Counted from the stretch's first letter, positions 36,420-48,915 are shown. The stretch: 64,000 nt of DNA from Physcomitrium patens (GCF_000002425.4 NC_037270.1:2517680-2581679), one strand, 5' to 3'. A program made the numbers and translations. Notes: a model not told the origin generated them from the sequence alone.

Positions 36420-36495
36420 GTGGGTTCTAATTTATTCGACAATTGAGGTGGAGGCTAAAGTTCCAGTTTTGATGGACATCAACTAGTTAGCATTT

Positions 36496-37230
36496 CTATA
36501 GGGTAGAATACTAGAAAGATGAATCTTAAGGATGCCATAATGACTTAGATTTCTCAATTACAACTTACACTGAGTAATTTGGATGGAGAGGCAAATTTAA
36601 GGCAACAATTGGAGGCAAGTAGGAAAGAGATATGAGAGCAATGGTACTGAATTAAGGATTAAGATTGGATTATGTAGGAAAATATGGAATCTAAATTGCA
36701 ATTAGAACATAAATTTGAAAAGGACCAGGAAGCTTCAAAAAAAGAAAAAAAATGCATTCAACGTATCATGGAAGGCAAAAGACAAGACCTAAATTAGATT
36801 TACAGTACATCAATGTTGAAACAAGAAAAGGCGAAGAGTCAATTGGAAATAGAATGAGAAAAGATAGAATTATTAGAATAGGAAAAGCGGACATTGGATG
36901 ACCAATATCAAATTGAAACAACAACGTTACAGGTAGAAATTGAAATCTTGAAGGTTTTAGTGATAAAATTGGAGGATGATTTAACCAGTATTAATCAATC
37001 ATAGATGTCTACTCCACTTGTTTAAATAATTGATGAATTAAAAGAAAAGGTGAAGTAATAGCAGTACCATTTGGAAGCAAAAGATGTCAGGATTCTGTGA
37101 TTGGAGTGTATAATGAAGAATTGTTAGCCCAATTGAAGAAAGAGGCAGTAGAAGTATTGAAGGAGGATGAGGATTTATTATTAGAATTAAAATCAGTGGA
37201 ACCACCTACAGAGAATGTTGGAATTGATTA
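36496..37230 (+). pseudogene. Decayed coiled-coil ORF between B-type LTRs
   Basis: From ATG 36499 one frame stays aligned for at least 500 bases and encodes a highly charged, Leu/Glu/Lys/Gln-rich protein with heptad-like spacing (for example LEIE, IEILKVLVIKLEDDL). This is typical of a long coiled coil. About ten stops interrupt it. Nearly all are TAG/TAA/TGA where CAG/CAA/CGA/TGG fit, and there is no indel in that stretch. It ends before a polypurine tract and a B-type LTR and has no gag or pol motif. Function unknown. It could be a structural protein of a non-autonomous element or a captured host fragment. Confidence 0.55.
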
Positions 37231-37320
37231 ATCTAACAGGTTAGAGGGTTGGAAACTTTGTAAGGATTCTATTGAAGAAGTTTATTTTTACTAATTCCAT
37301 ATTTGTGAAGACGTGTAGTT

Positions 37321-38000
37321 AAGAGTGGGGCTGTGTAGAATGGATAGGATATTTTTTGTTTTATAATACATAGTATGTAGGATTAAAAGAAGCTAATAAA
37401 TTGATGAATGGATAGTTTAGAAAGTAAGATGGATGATATAGTCAAAAAAAGTAGTTATCATCGATTGTGTAGTAGCTGGTATTTTGAAGAAAAGCATAAG
37501 TAGTTTGAAGAAGAAGTAGAAAGGGCCAGGCTGTGATAGTCATGAGCTAGAGTAAGTTTGGTGCTAATTATTTGTTTCTTTGTTTTCTTATAGAAGAAGA
37601 GTATTAAATAGAATTTGAATAATATGAAGTGAAATTCAAGAATAAAAGAAATTTTTTATTTAGATGATATCAAATAAAAAAGTAGATTTATTGTGTACAA
37701 ATTTATCAATGGAGGATTAGAAAGTTGAGAATTGAAGTTGCTTTTGAATTATAGATATAATTGAGAGAATTATAATACATTGAATATTGAGATTCAAGAA
37801 GAAGTCTATGGAGTCTGGAATTGTATGAAGCAGATTATTAGGAATGATAGTTAGTTTTAGAGAATTCCAGTGATTAGATTATGGAATGTTTTATGTAGTC
37901 TTTTAAGATAGTGTAGTATTATCTATTATTGTCATAAGTTTGGAAAGGAGAGGAGATAGTAAATACATAAGATAGAATTATTAATTGCAATTTTTTCTTT
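37321..38000 (+). repeat. B-type LTR with preceding polypurine tract
   Basis: AAGAGTGGGG at 37321-37330 is followed one base later by TGTGTAGAATGG, the B-type LTR start. The later block TGTGATAGTCATGAGC with AAGTTTGGTGCTA (37532-37564) matches B1 and B2. The right end is lost where D1 sequence begins near 38000. Confidence 0.68.
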
Positions 38001-38480
38001 GATAGAATGCAATACTTAATTCACTCATTTTATTTGTTTATCAATTTGAGGTGAAAAGCCAAAGAAAGCTTTATATTCACCTTTAAAATCTTCAAAAGGA
38101 TTTTTCAAAATCTAGATACAAATTGAGTCTCTCTATCCAATATAATATCTTTAAGCCATCTATGATAGTAATAGATGTTATTAAAAAAAAAGCTTAGCTA
38201 TTTTTTTTTATTTATGATAGATTTTGTTTATGATACAAAATGTGCGATTTTGGTAAAATAATCTACTACTATGAATATAAAAACATACAAATCTAAGTCT
38301 AAAATATTTATCATAAAATCTATAGAAACAAAAGACCATGATTGTTCTCAAATAGATAATGGCTGAAAAAATCCATAAGATCCATGATGAGGAGTTTTGG
38401 ATCTTCAATAAATATCACATAATTATACAAAGTCTTTGATTTCCTTTTACATTTGAAGCCACTAAAAATTTGTAGATGCT
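38000..38480 (-). pseudogene. D1 integrase core
   Basis: Minus-strand text shows SIDFMI, FIVVDYFTKIAHFVSYTKSI and WLKDIILDRETQFVSRF, matching D2 55495-55790. The second catalytic Asp (LDRETQF) is kept. The zinc domain merges with the RNase H end to the right. Multiple stops are present. Confidence 0.75.
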
Positions 38481-40250
38481 AGGTCCAAAGTCTTGTTATA
38501 TCTAAAATATTTGGCTACTAAAAAGTTATGATAAATTTGAAGAATAAATAATTATGCTTTTTTTGGAAGAATATATAATCGTCTCTCAAAATAGAGTAGA
38601 TTACTCTTAAACTCAAATTTAAAAGTATCATGAAACTTAGAAGAATTATTCTTGATATTATGAATAAGAAGATTAAAAGACATACTTGATTGAATTTACT
38701 TGACATAGGTTGAATCAATAATCAATGTTGGTTTTATTATTCAAAGATAAAAATACTCCTATTTATAAAAAATTATTCTTTATTGATCAAAAGTTACATA
38801 TCTTTTTTTTGGTGTAAGATAAAAACATCTAGAAAGACCATTCGACAAATCTTATTTTCTAAGTTGATAAGTAATTTTGAAATCAAAACTTAATAAAGAC
38901 ATGTTTTAATAAGCTTAGTGAAGATTCAAAATATGTACCAGTATGAAATAATTCAAATTCTTATGATCTATATATATGGTGATTAGAGTAGAAGTGCCTT
39001 CTATATAATGATGCCATTCTTGAAATGAATCTACAATTGCAAGAAGTTTTTTATTATAAATCTCTTAATTAATGTCTGCTATTGAAAATTTCTTAGAAAA
39101 AAAACCTATCAAATAGAGCATGTTATTTTTTTCCATTTGTAAAAAATCAACACCTACAGCAAAATCTAATACATTTATTTTTATAAAGATTGCTTTAAAA
39201 AAATTGACACAATAAAAAATTGGTGCAAAAATAAATATTATCTTCAAAGTTTTGAAAGATACTTTAGCTTCTTTATTCTACTCAAGTTTATCTTTACATG
39301 TCAAGTATGTAAGAAGAACCATAATTTGAGATTTTTTTTTAATGAAGAACTTGTAATAATTAGAAATTTTCAAAAAACTTTGCATATCTTTTATTATTTT
39401 TGAAATCTTCTAATATATGATAGTCTCGACTTTTTTTGAATCCATTATAAGTCTTTTATTGAAAATAATATATCCTAAAATATTAACTTGAGTAGTATGA
39501 AATATACACTTTTCTATTATGACATATAATTTTATATCTCTAAGTTTTTCTAATATGTGACAAACATGAAGTTCATATTTTTTTGTGGTTTTAGAATAAA
39601 TTAAAATATTTTCTAATTCATAAACAAAAAAATCATTAAAAAACTCACAAAAAACATCATTCATAAGATGTTAAAATGCAGTTGGTGCATTTGTGAATCC
39701 AAAAGACATGATATTATATTTGAAATGTCTATACCAAGTTTGAGAAGTAGTCTTCTATTCATCTCCTTCTTTGATGTGGATCAAATTATATACTCCTTAT
39801 AGATCTATTTTTATATAGATCTTTGCTTAATTAAGTTGGTCAAAAAGTCTTAAAATTAGAGATAATGGATACATGTTCTTGATGGTGATCTTGTTAAGTC
39901 CTTGATAGTCTATGTACATTTGCAAAGATCAATTTTTTTCTTCATAAATAAGATATGAGCTATTGTTGGAGATTTTGAATGGTATATGAAGTTTATAGCC
40001 AAGTTCTTCCTAATGTATTGTTTTAGTGCAATCAAATTATTTTGTAATAAGTTGTAGATGAGTCTAAATGGTGGTTGAGCTTCTTTTTGAAATTAATTGA
40101 ATAATCATAGTTATGATATTTTAGAAGAATATCTACATTTTTCTTTTTAAAAACATCTTAAAAATCTTGGTATTGGATAAAAATATTACTTGATGTCTTT
40201 ATACTATTAAAAATAGGCATGGCATATATAGCAAAAGATGATATTTTTTT
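38481..40250 (-). pseudogene. D1 reverse transcriptase and RNase H
   Basis: The clearest piece is 39410-39664: MNDVFCEFFNDFFVYELENI, then LIYSK and HTTQVNILGYIIFNK, equal to D2's MNDVFCEFLDNF block. The catalytic Asp pair reads ENI in this copy and is lost. The FGLTNAPT equivalent is near 39680. RNase H (38600-39300) is recognisable only by position and scattered similarity. Confidence 0.72.
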
Positions 40251-40379
40251 TTACTATAATAATAAAAACTTTTGTACCTACATGTAAAGATTTGAATGTA
40301 CTAGGCTTTTATATTTCTATTTGATTAACAAATTTTTAGATCAAAGTGCATGAAAAATTAAGATTATGAAAAATCCAAT

Positions 40380-40660
40380 CTATTTGAAGATTATAATTTT
40401 TTAACCAAGATAATCCTAAGATTATCAAATTGGATAGAAATCTTATTACATTAAATATTATTAAGCTATAATAATCTTTAATTGCTACATCTAAAATAAT
40501 AATCTTATAGATAACATCATTAAAAGATAATAAATGACCATCTATGACTTTTATATATATAGATTTAGTTTTCTTGATTAATAATATCTCTTATTTCTTA
40601 AGAAAGACTTTGTCTATAAAACAAGCTGAGGCTCTTAAATCTAACAAGGCTAAGACTTTA
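40380..40660 (-). pseudogene. D1 aspartic protease
   Basis: Minus-strand text reads ALLDLRASACFIDK where D2 has ALLDSGALVCFIDK, so the active-site Gly is lost. VIDGHLLS and LIILGLSWLKNYNLQIDWIF follow, as in D2. Confidence 0.72.
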
Positions 40661-40799
40661 TAATTTTTTGGTCATAAATAAATTTTTGTTGTAAAACAAA
40701 GTAAAGGATCTTAAAAGAAAATATGATTTTTATTAGGATTTATGCAAGATTTGAGTAGCATGGTCCTTAATATAGTTAGAAAAATATTTTTTTTGATAC

Positions 40800-41620
40800 A
40801 TTGTTGTTTCTAACAACTATGCTCTTCATTTTGTAATTATTTTGTTTTTTTGGATAATATTGAGGAATGCATTTAGCTTTCTTCGAATATAAGCACAAGC
40901 TTCTTTAACAATGTTGAGTCTTTTTCTACTTTATAAGGGATTTAAAATGAATCATATCAATTTGCAATGATTCTGACTTAAACAAATAAGTTTCTAAAAA
41001 CTTGAGAGTTGCAATCATTACTTGACTTGTTTTTTTCCAACCAAGTCTTTCTTTTTGATGTCTTTTAAATAATTGATTGTTGCATACAATAGTATGAGAA
41101 ATAAATTATTCTTAAGATTTTGCTTTTGGCATTGTGAATAATAAAATTTTGATATTATCCTTCAACATATATCAAAATTCATTGATAATGGCATTGTCAT
41201 TCTAGTCTATGTTGCAAGTAAGGTTTTGGAATTCAGCAGTATATATAGTGGTTGATTGTGATCCTTGTTGTAAAGATAAAAACTTAGTCTTTGTTACTCT
41301 TTCTTAATCACTTTCTTCAAATGTAGCCGTAAATACTTCTAGGAATGAATTCAAATCATAAAGTAGTCATAAATATTTTTCCATTTAAGGCACAAACCAA
41401 GAGAGAGAACTTCTAGATAGAAATATGCTTAGGAATCCAACTTAAGTAAATTCTATAAGATACTAGAAAAAATGCAATCTTAAATAGACCTTGATTTATT
41501 ACAAAAATCTTCAAAATTTTGATCTTGTCCCATTAAACTACTTAAACATACTAATCTTTGTCTCTATTATATTTATAGAACAAAACTTCTTAGATTTAGT
41601 TAAGGTTTTTTTTTTTACTT
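40800..41620 (-). pseudogene. D1 gag
   Basis: Around 41133-41340 the minus strand gives EVFTATFEESD, TKTKFLSLQQGSQSTTIYTAEF and NLTCNID, matching D2 gag at 49396-49560. Stops and AT drift prevent a full frame. Confidence 0.68.
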
Positions 41621-42058
41621 ACTTCTTTCAATTTCACAACTTTTTGATATAGATTCTAAACTTCTTTCATAGGTGTTGGATTAGTGCTTATATAGTTGAT
41701 GCTCATGATGCATAAAATTTCTATTCTAAGAATGTTGGCAAGTTTGTAAAGATTAATAATAGTTACAAATCTATTATTACTTCTATCAAATATAATATTA
41801 TGATATATTTTTTTTGAATAATTTAAAAAATTAATAAATTAAATTAAAAGAAGATAATTTACAATCTTTAATATGAAATAAAAATTTCTATATAGAAGGA
41901 TAATTTGCTCTATTTTTTAAAAAATATTAGTATTAGAAAATTAAATAATTTCTTTAAAAGTATATAATATATAACCTTCAAAATATAATAATAGAAGTGA
42001 GATGATCCACTCATTTCTTAAACAATATAAGAATAATAAATTAAGACTATTATCAACC

Positions 42059-42580
42059 TATTAAGCACATGAAACTCAAAAATATCAATACATTCTTGTG
42101 TCACTTGAAAGGACTAGAAAATCACTTAAAGTTGATATAATATAAAATTAGAATAGCTATTGCCAAAGATAAGAAGACTAGAAAGTCTTGAAATAAGACT
42201 AAAGTTTAAAAAAGCATCGATAAGAATGAAGAAGGCTTCATTCTCGCCTTCATATATACTCTTAAGTAAGAGCTATGTAGCAATGTCATATAAGACCTCT
42301 AAGACGTGTTGACTATATAAGATATATATCTTAACTTGTTAGTCAAGTTTTCAATATGTACACTACATAATGAACTTATTTTGCAAGTTAGAAATACATG
42401 ATTAATTTATTGATTAAATTTCTAATCTATTAATGAACTATAAATACATTAAAAGTCAAAGCAATGTCTATAAAGCTTCTAAGAAGCTATTCTAAAAAAT
42501 ACTATGAAATAAATTTATTTTTATCTATTTTTACTTAATCATATATGTAAATATTAAAAAAAACATATATATTTGTGTCA
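42059..42580 (-). repeat. 5' LTR of D1
   Basis: About 522 bp, matching the D2 LTR in reverse (AGAAGACTAGAAAGTCTTG, GCTATTGCCAAAGA). The outer end reads GTGTCA at 42580, decayed from GTCCGTGACA. The leader to its left (about 41820-42058) holds remnants of the hairpin array. Confidence 0.75.
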
Positions 42581-44285
42581 ATTATAAAAACTTAAAAATG
42601 CATGATTATATGCCAAGATGAAAAAATAAGTATTTTACATAACTTAGGTTGATGTTTTAGAATATACTATTTCAAATGATGGCCTTATAATAGATCCTAA
42701 GAAAATTCAATTAATTATGAATTGAAAGATTTTAAGTATAAAAAGAGATATTTATTATTTTTAAAATTTTTCTAATTATATGTGAATTTTTATCGTGATT
42801 TTTTTTTAAGTTGCAGCTCTACTTACACATTTGACTTTAGCTTCTATACTCCACTTTAGTTTGTTTAAAAAAACATATAAATTTGTATCTTACATATAGG
42901 ATTTTTTAGACATATTTTTTAGACGTTCTTAGCTTGTATCAAAAGAGAGAAAATAGGGCTTTAAATAATAATAAAAAAAAATCTCTTAAAATTAAAATAA
43001 TTTTATCTTTAAGAAATGAAATCAATATTAATTATTGATTTAATATTTTTTAAGAAATAAAATATATCTTTTAATTTTTTTATTTATGATATTAAAAATA
43101 ATTCTTTGAAATATCATGATATTTTAAAATTTGAATTTAAGAATAATCTACTTTATTTTAAAGGACTTTTATATATTCTAAAAAGTAATGCATAATTACA
43201 TGCTCTTCAAGCTCATTATAACTTTCTAATTATATAACATTTTGGATATAATAAGACTTTCAAACTAATATTCAAAGGTTTTTGGTGGCATCATTTATAA
43301 TAGGCATTTAAAGATTTTTTACAATTATGCAATATTTGTTCAAGATTGAGTTCCTTGTTATTAACCTTATGGATTTTTTTAACTATTATCTATACTTAAA
43401 TAATTATGATTTTTTTGTTTCTTTAGATTTTATTAAAAATATTTTAATTTCAAGTTCTTATGACTTTATATTTGTGATAGTGAATTATTTCATCAAGATA
43501 GCATATTTTGTACTATACATAAAATCTATTATAAACAAAGAAAAAACCAAATTTTTCTTTGACAACATTTATAACTATCATGGATTGCCAAAAGATATTA
43601 TATTAGATAGAAGGACTTAATTTGTATTAAGATTTTGAAGAATCTTTTTTAAAATATTAAATATGGATATAAAAATATCTTTGGTTTTTAATTATTAATT
43701 AATAGACAAATAAAATAGATAAATTAAGTTTTAAAAGAATACTTGATATATATCATTAATTACTATTAAGTTAATTGGACAATTCTTTTGCCATTGAAAA
43801 ATTTTGTTTATAATAACATGATACATTTTTTTACTCAATAAATATATTTTTTTTTATTAATCATGGTTATTTTCCATGATTTGATACTTTTGACTTCTCA
43901 AAAGTTGATAATCCTATTGCTAAAGATTTAGCAAATTATTTATTAAATTTATATCAAATAATAAAGACATAGTTTAAAAAAGCTTATATTTTGATAAAGT
44001 AACTGTATTAATAGCTTCTTATGTTTGATAAAATTATTAGAGGTTGAAACCACTTCTAATGGTATTCTAAATGGCCTTTTAAAATAAATTACAAATGCCT
44101 CAATAATAATCAAATATCAGTGTGGTACTCATATCCTAGTATAAAATATTATCAATGGTTAAGAAGACTTATCAACTTCTTTCAAAAGAAATAAAGATAA
44201 AAATATGTAGAAAATATAATTTGTTGCATTTTAAACTTTTATCTCTTATATTAAGATCACTCAACTAGACAAGTTCCAGTAGACA
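42581..44285 (+). mobile_element. Chromovirus D3 (5' cut by D1, decayed)
   Basis: It begins in RT at the text for …KLKNA, LYAK, and continues through RNase H, integrase (43327-43620: ILISSSYDFIFVIVNYFIK, IYNYHGLPKDIILD) and the post-integrase region. The stretch 44035-44285 still aligns with D2 58070-58320. It stops just before where the 3' LTR should be. Extremely AT-rich; no intact domain. Confidence 0.74.
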
Positions 44286-44403
44286 AGCCATGGCTCTCCT
44301 TCACCGTATGATTCCCACTTTGTTTTCATCAAAAATACTTCACGTTATTTGGAGAAAACATGACCTTAACAAAACTAATAACTTGTTGTTTCAGAATGTT
44401 AAA

Positions 44404-45090
44404 GTATTGTGTCAATACGTTCCGTATGCCGCCTCTTAGACTCAGAGCATTCTTTTGTATTCTTCTTTTTAAGTGAATAGGAGAGCAAGTGGTAGTCACT
44501 ACGCGTTGCAGGTGAGTAGAGAGCTGTTGCCTTCGGCCTGTATTGAGCTGTTGCATTTGATAGTATTGAGCTGCTATGTTCGGCTGGTTGATTGGCTGGA
44601 CGTTATTGTGCGTGGTCATATGGCAAAGCACTGTGGCGAACTGGATGGTTTGGAGCAAGGCCAAGGAAAGATTCATAGCTTGATGAACTTGAATGCTGGT
44701 GCTGCTGAGAGTGGGGAGCCGGTAGGAGTGGGAAATGCAAGGAATTCATCACAATGAGCTCTTGTAGTTGAATTATAAGTGATCATAGGTTGCAATGTTC
44801 ATTGGCCTTTACCAAAACTGATGATAACTGATGATGTTCAGTATGCCGCCTCCTAGACTTGGAGCATTCTTCTATATTTTTCTTCTGAATGAATGGGAGA
44901 GTAGGTGGTAGTTGCTATGCATTGCAAGTGGATCGACAATATTGATTTGCTGCATCTGACTAGCTGGTTGGCTAGACGTCGTCGTATGTGGTCGTATCAC
45001 AAAGCTTTGAGGCAAATTAGATGAATTTTACAAACAAGTGAATTTTATTGCTTGAATTTGATCTTGAATGTTGGTGTTGCTAGGAATGGG
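44404..45090. repeat. Diverged tandem duplication, about 420-bp period
   Basis: 44404-44720 and 44840-45075 share blocks such as TATGCCGCCTCYTAGACT, GGAGAGYARGTGGTAGT and a later GAATGYTGGTGYTGCT. Both strands have short open frames in the first unit (up to 115 codons) that do not hold up in the second, so I do not call a gene. Confidence 0.7.
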
Positions 45091-45390
45091 TACAGTTCCA
45101 GCTCTTGCTATAGTATTGGAAGCTAATCCAGTGCACACCTCAGGAGGTAAGTCGCTGTAGGCAGAATCCACACCTGAGGAGGTAAAAGACAAGTGCAGTT
45201 CCAGCTCTTGCCGCAATGTCCAAGCCATATCTCATTCGTAGGCAAAAGCCACATCTGAGGAGGTAAAACACAAGTCGTGCAGCTTCAGCGCTTGCCGCAA
45301 TGTCTAGTGCACATCTCAGCTGTAGGCAGAAGCCAAACTTAAGTCAAATACAATTACACCTGAAGAGGTAAAATTTCAAGTCGAGCAAGT
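45087..45390. repeat. Short tandem repeats, about 85-105-bp units
   Basis: At least three diverged units combine CAGYTYCAGCKCTTGC with CACCTGAGGAGGTAA-type blocks. Function unknown. Confidence 0.7.
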
Positions 45391-46569
45391 TTCTAAGTTT
45401 TTATTTTTATTTTTAGATTAGTTTTTAATTTTGTTTGTGCCTTCTATTGTAGGTTTTGTCAGATAATGAGAAGAGGCCATTGTATATGATCAATATCATT
45501 TTATAAAAAATTAAGTTTTGGGCCATTGTTCCACAGCAAGCAAATGAATTCATTTGTAATATTTTTTTGACAATCAAAGTTAATTTTATGAATTACAAAA
45601 AAAAAGATGAGATTTTTTATATTCAACTTTATATAAAATAATGATATATAATAATATAATGATAAATATTTAATCATTTTGATTCATTTTTATATGTGAA
45701 TCTTCAAATAATTCTTCACGTGAATGATGCCCATTTAGAAACTGTTTAATCGAAGGATGCCATGTGGGTCGTTTAGAGGCATCAATATTTATTATTCTAC
45801 TGAATTCATTTTATTGCAAAAAAAATTCTTTGACTTTGTTATGATCCACATTGAGTTTTATTTTTGGGTTGTCTTACTTTAGAGCAAGAAAATGAATTCA
45901 TTTGTAATATTTTTATGACAATCAAAGTTCAGTTATTCCAGCCATGTCAAATTTATTTTTAATTCACACCAAAATTATACTTTACAAATGACAAGCTGTT
46001 GATAATGGTAAGGTTAATTAAATTGCAAAGTCAATTAGAAGGAAAATTTGAGCAATTATTATTTTTTAATTCTTTCAAGTGTAGGCATGAAGACTAAAAA
46101 GTGTGAATAATAACTTTTTTTAAGCCCTCAATAAAAGAACTAAACATAGAAGAATGTTGTGCTTGGCTTTTTTAATTCTATAGTGCACGTATTTCACGTC
46201 ATTCAGCAATCATCTTTATAGTTATATTTATAGTTTTTATTTATAGTTATATTTATTATATTACATTTCATATTATATCTTCATTATAAACACGGATTCT
46301 TGAGCAACAAAGTTTTATTGGAATTTTACAAGTATTGTTAACTACAACAAGAATTGTTGTAAAAAAAATTAAATTGTAAGAATTTTATTTCTCCTTCTTA
46401 TATGAGATTTTTTATATTCAACTTCATATGTATAAATAGATATATATATATATATATATATATATTTATGTATATAAATATTTTTCAATAAATATTATTT
46501 AGTAAATATAGAGGTATAATTTTATAGATGTATAATTTTATAGAGGTACAATTTAGATGACTCCAAGCT

Positions 46570-48145
46570 TATTCCAATTTTCTATTGAAATCCATGCCAT
46601 TGTAAATGGTCCAGCTTTAATAATAAATTGAAGAGCAATTGCTCAACAATAGTATAAGGAATGTGAGAGAACACAAAGAGAAGCTAAAATAGTTACAAGT
46701 GCTGAAGCCACCCATGCCATTATGAATGGTCCACCTTTAACAATAAAATAGAGAGCAATTACTCAATGACAACATACGAAACAAGAGAGAACACAAAGAG
46801 AAGCTGAAATAGTTATAAGTGCTCAAACTATACATAATCTAAAAAGTATGAATGTTTTGTATCCTCATTGTAACGCATTGCATTGGTTTAATCAACATTT
46901 AGTTTCATTGCCAAAGAAATTTTCATTATTTGGAAAATATTATCATCACCAAAAAGTTTTTCTACTGTTTCTACCTTCTCCGCCTTTACTTTTGAGATGC
47001 TTATTTTAGGACTAAGATGCAAGAATAAAGAAGTTCTGAAAAAATATCCATTGGTACAATGATGCATATGTGTTTACGTCTTTAGGTACAAATATAGATC
47101 GATCTATGCTTCAAGAAAATGCTCCATATAGTTTTAGAATAAATAGAGAGTTACACCATTTAGTAAAAGAGTTGTTATTAGAATAAGGTAACCACTCGAC
47201 TTATACACAATTTTATATTGACAATGAATTATTTACATAAGATAGAAGAATGAGACATAATCATGGTTTATTAAGTCAAACTATGTAGGAAATTGGAGAA
47301 GTTTTGAAGAAAAATAATCCGTTTATTGGATTATATAGACAAGCACATGAAATACTACCTCAAGTACAAAATGAAAGAGTAGTGGAAGTAGATCTTGTTA
47401 TTTCTTTGCACTTTATGAATAAAAGTGATAGACACTGATATAATCTTTTCACCACTTTTGAAGAAATTGCTATTATATTGCTTGAAGTTGGATCAAAGTA
47501 TAATGCACTTCGTGATATTATTATTCACCTACGTAGTAATGAGTTGTTAGAAAGGATTCATAAGAATCATCTAGCTTATTTGTTCCTTCATTATATTCTA
47601 TTTTTTTTGCATAGAACCCTTGGATGGTATCTTGACCAAAAAACACAAAATATAGTGATGGATATTATTGAAGAAAGAGAAGGTATTAGATGAGAGGATT
47701 GAAGAGATAATAGCCTTACACAAATGGATTATTTTCCTTATCAACTTTTTTTAAGGCTTACCGAATATTCTACAATTTTACATAGAAGAAAGTTATTATA
47801 AGAATTTATGGTTGACAAATGGGCAGCAACTGAGCAATCATGTTTGCAATGTCTATGTTATAATCAAGGAAATCTACGTGCTGATTTATACCAAGGATTA
47901 AAGGATGCTGTTATAATTCATCAAAATATTGAGCATAAAGAAGGATGATATGAATTAAATAATTTAGGACACAAGATCTTACTTCCATCATCACATATTG
48001 AAAGTGCAAGATATATGATAGAAATACTTCAAGATTCTATGGCAATTACAAGGTTTTATTAACATCTTCATATTTTTATGACAATGATAGCAAATCCAAG
48101 ATGGTCCAAAATCCATAATGAATTATTTAAAGGACAATGAGTAAG
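46570..48145 (+). pseudogene. Helitron Rep/helicase, N-terminal part
   Basis: After the two 40-codon repeats, the text shows CNALHWFNQHL, PLLLRC-like and DRSMLQENAPYSFRIN, and then an open part at 47478-47693 (LEVGSKYNALRDIIIHLRSN, HRTLGWYLDQ). The segment ends with DSMAITRFY…MTMIANPRWSKIHNELFKGQ. This is the Helitron_like_N region of rolling-circle Helitron proteins. Stops are scattered. It is interrupted at 48145 by D2 and continues at 60642 in the same coding sense. Confidence 0.85.
46593..46832 (+). repeat. Two 120-bp tandem repeats in Helitron N-terminal coding region
   Basis: Exact 120-base period (CATGCCAT at 46593 and 46713), equal to 40 codons, each unit ending in an RTQREAxIV-like peptide. 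In-frame length indicates protein-level repetition. Confidence 0.85.
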
Positions 48146-48694
48146 TATTTTAGACATATATATTTACCTCAATAATTACTTATAAGATTAAGAAGGATTA
48201 GGTAAAATAGAATAATTTCATAAAGTCTTCTAAAGAAGCTTCTTAGAAGCTTCATAAGTACAATTTTGACTTTAGATGTGTTTGTAGGTTAGAAACTTGG
48301 CCAAATAGCTAACCAGGTATTGGTAGCTTGTGAAACAAGTTATCTCTATATAGTATCTTATACAACAAGCTAATTACATGGCGTATATATAGATAACTTG
48401 CCATGCAAGATAAGACATGTGGCTAGCAAAGTCAACACATGTTGGAAGTCCTATAGGACATCGCCACATAGCTCTTAGTTAGATAGTATATATGGATGCA
48501 AGAATGAAGCCTTCTTCACTCTTGTGAACACATTTCTAGTCCTTAGTCTTATTCCAAGACTTTCTAGTCTTCTTGTCTTTGGCAATAGCCATTCTAATTC
48601 AATAATATATCATTTTTGAATAACTTTTTAGTTCTCTTAAGTGATAGAAGAGTGTATTGAAGATTTTATTTCTTTGGGATTCATGTCTTTAACA
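48146..48694 (+). repeat. 5' LTR of D2 (549 bp)
   Basis: Starts TATTTTAGACATATATA (decayed TGTCACGGACA) and ends GTCTTTAACA (decayed GTCCGTGACA). It carries GAAGCTTC repeats at 48239-48260. Bases 48381-48384 (GCGT) are the empty counterpart of the LTR2 insertion site in the 3' LTR. Confidence 0.87.
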
Positions 48695-48741
48695 GTTTGA
48701 CAAGAGTACTAACATATTATTTCTATCTTATTTTAGAAATG

Positions 48742-48901
48742 AATAGATTATCTCACTTCTATTGATGTATTTTAAAGGTTACGGACTACCCACCTTTAAA
48801 CAAAAAATATTATTTTTTAATACTGATCTTTTCCTTAAAGAGGGTGGATTACCTCTCTTTGTAAGATTTATTTTTAGAGGTTACAGATTATCCTCCTCTA
48901 A
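48742..48901 (+). promoter_or_regulatory. Leader hairpin array of D2
   Basis: Four potential stem-loops: 48742-48763 (AATAG/CTATT), 48771-48800 (TTTAAAGG/CCTTTAAA), 48837-48860 (AAAGAG/CTCTTT) and 48874-48901 (TTAGAGG/CCTCTAA). The loops carry GATTATC, GGACTACC, GGATTACC and AGATTATCC. Corresponds to 61538-61716 in E. Confidence 0.68.
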
Positions 48902-48915
48902 TTTAACTTTTTAAT

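Larger units (their letters stand above)
38000..42580 (-). mobile_element. Chromovirus D1 (family D, decayed, 3' truncated)
   Basis: Reading leftward from 42580: 5' LTR, leader, gag, protease, RT, RNase H and integrase, ending within integrase near 38000. It aligns with D2 domain by domain but is far richer in A and T. Its 5' LTR edge abuts RT codons of D3, so it was inserted into D3. Confidence 0.82.
44286..46560. other. Unassigned 2.3-kb region
   Basis: No transposon domain or credible gene recognised. It is the least AT-rich part between D3 and the Helitron at its left end (44400-45340) and contains the two repeats listed separately. A 47-base direct repeat recurs at about 45541-45587 and 45891-45937 (AAATGAATTCATTTGTAAT). 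A (TA)n tract lies at 46439-46466. It may be host DNA or cargo upstream of the Helitron Rep gene. Confidence 0.6.

Noticed and set aside
36496-37230. Alternative genetic code (TAA/TAG read as Gln), suggested by stops at Gln positions
   Set aside because: TGA also appears at Arg and Trp positions and sister copies differ; simple C-to-T/G-to-A decay explains all of them.
44473-44757. 94-codon plus-strand ORF and 115-codon minus-strand ORF as possible genes
   Set aside because: Neither frame is kept in the duplicated unit at 44840-45075 and no domain is recognisable.
45087-45390. CRISPR-like array
   Set aside because: Units are diverged, there are too few, and they lack identical short repeats with unique spacers; the context is plant transposon DNA.
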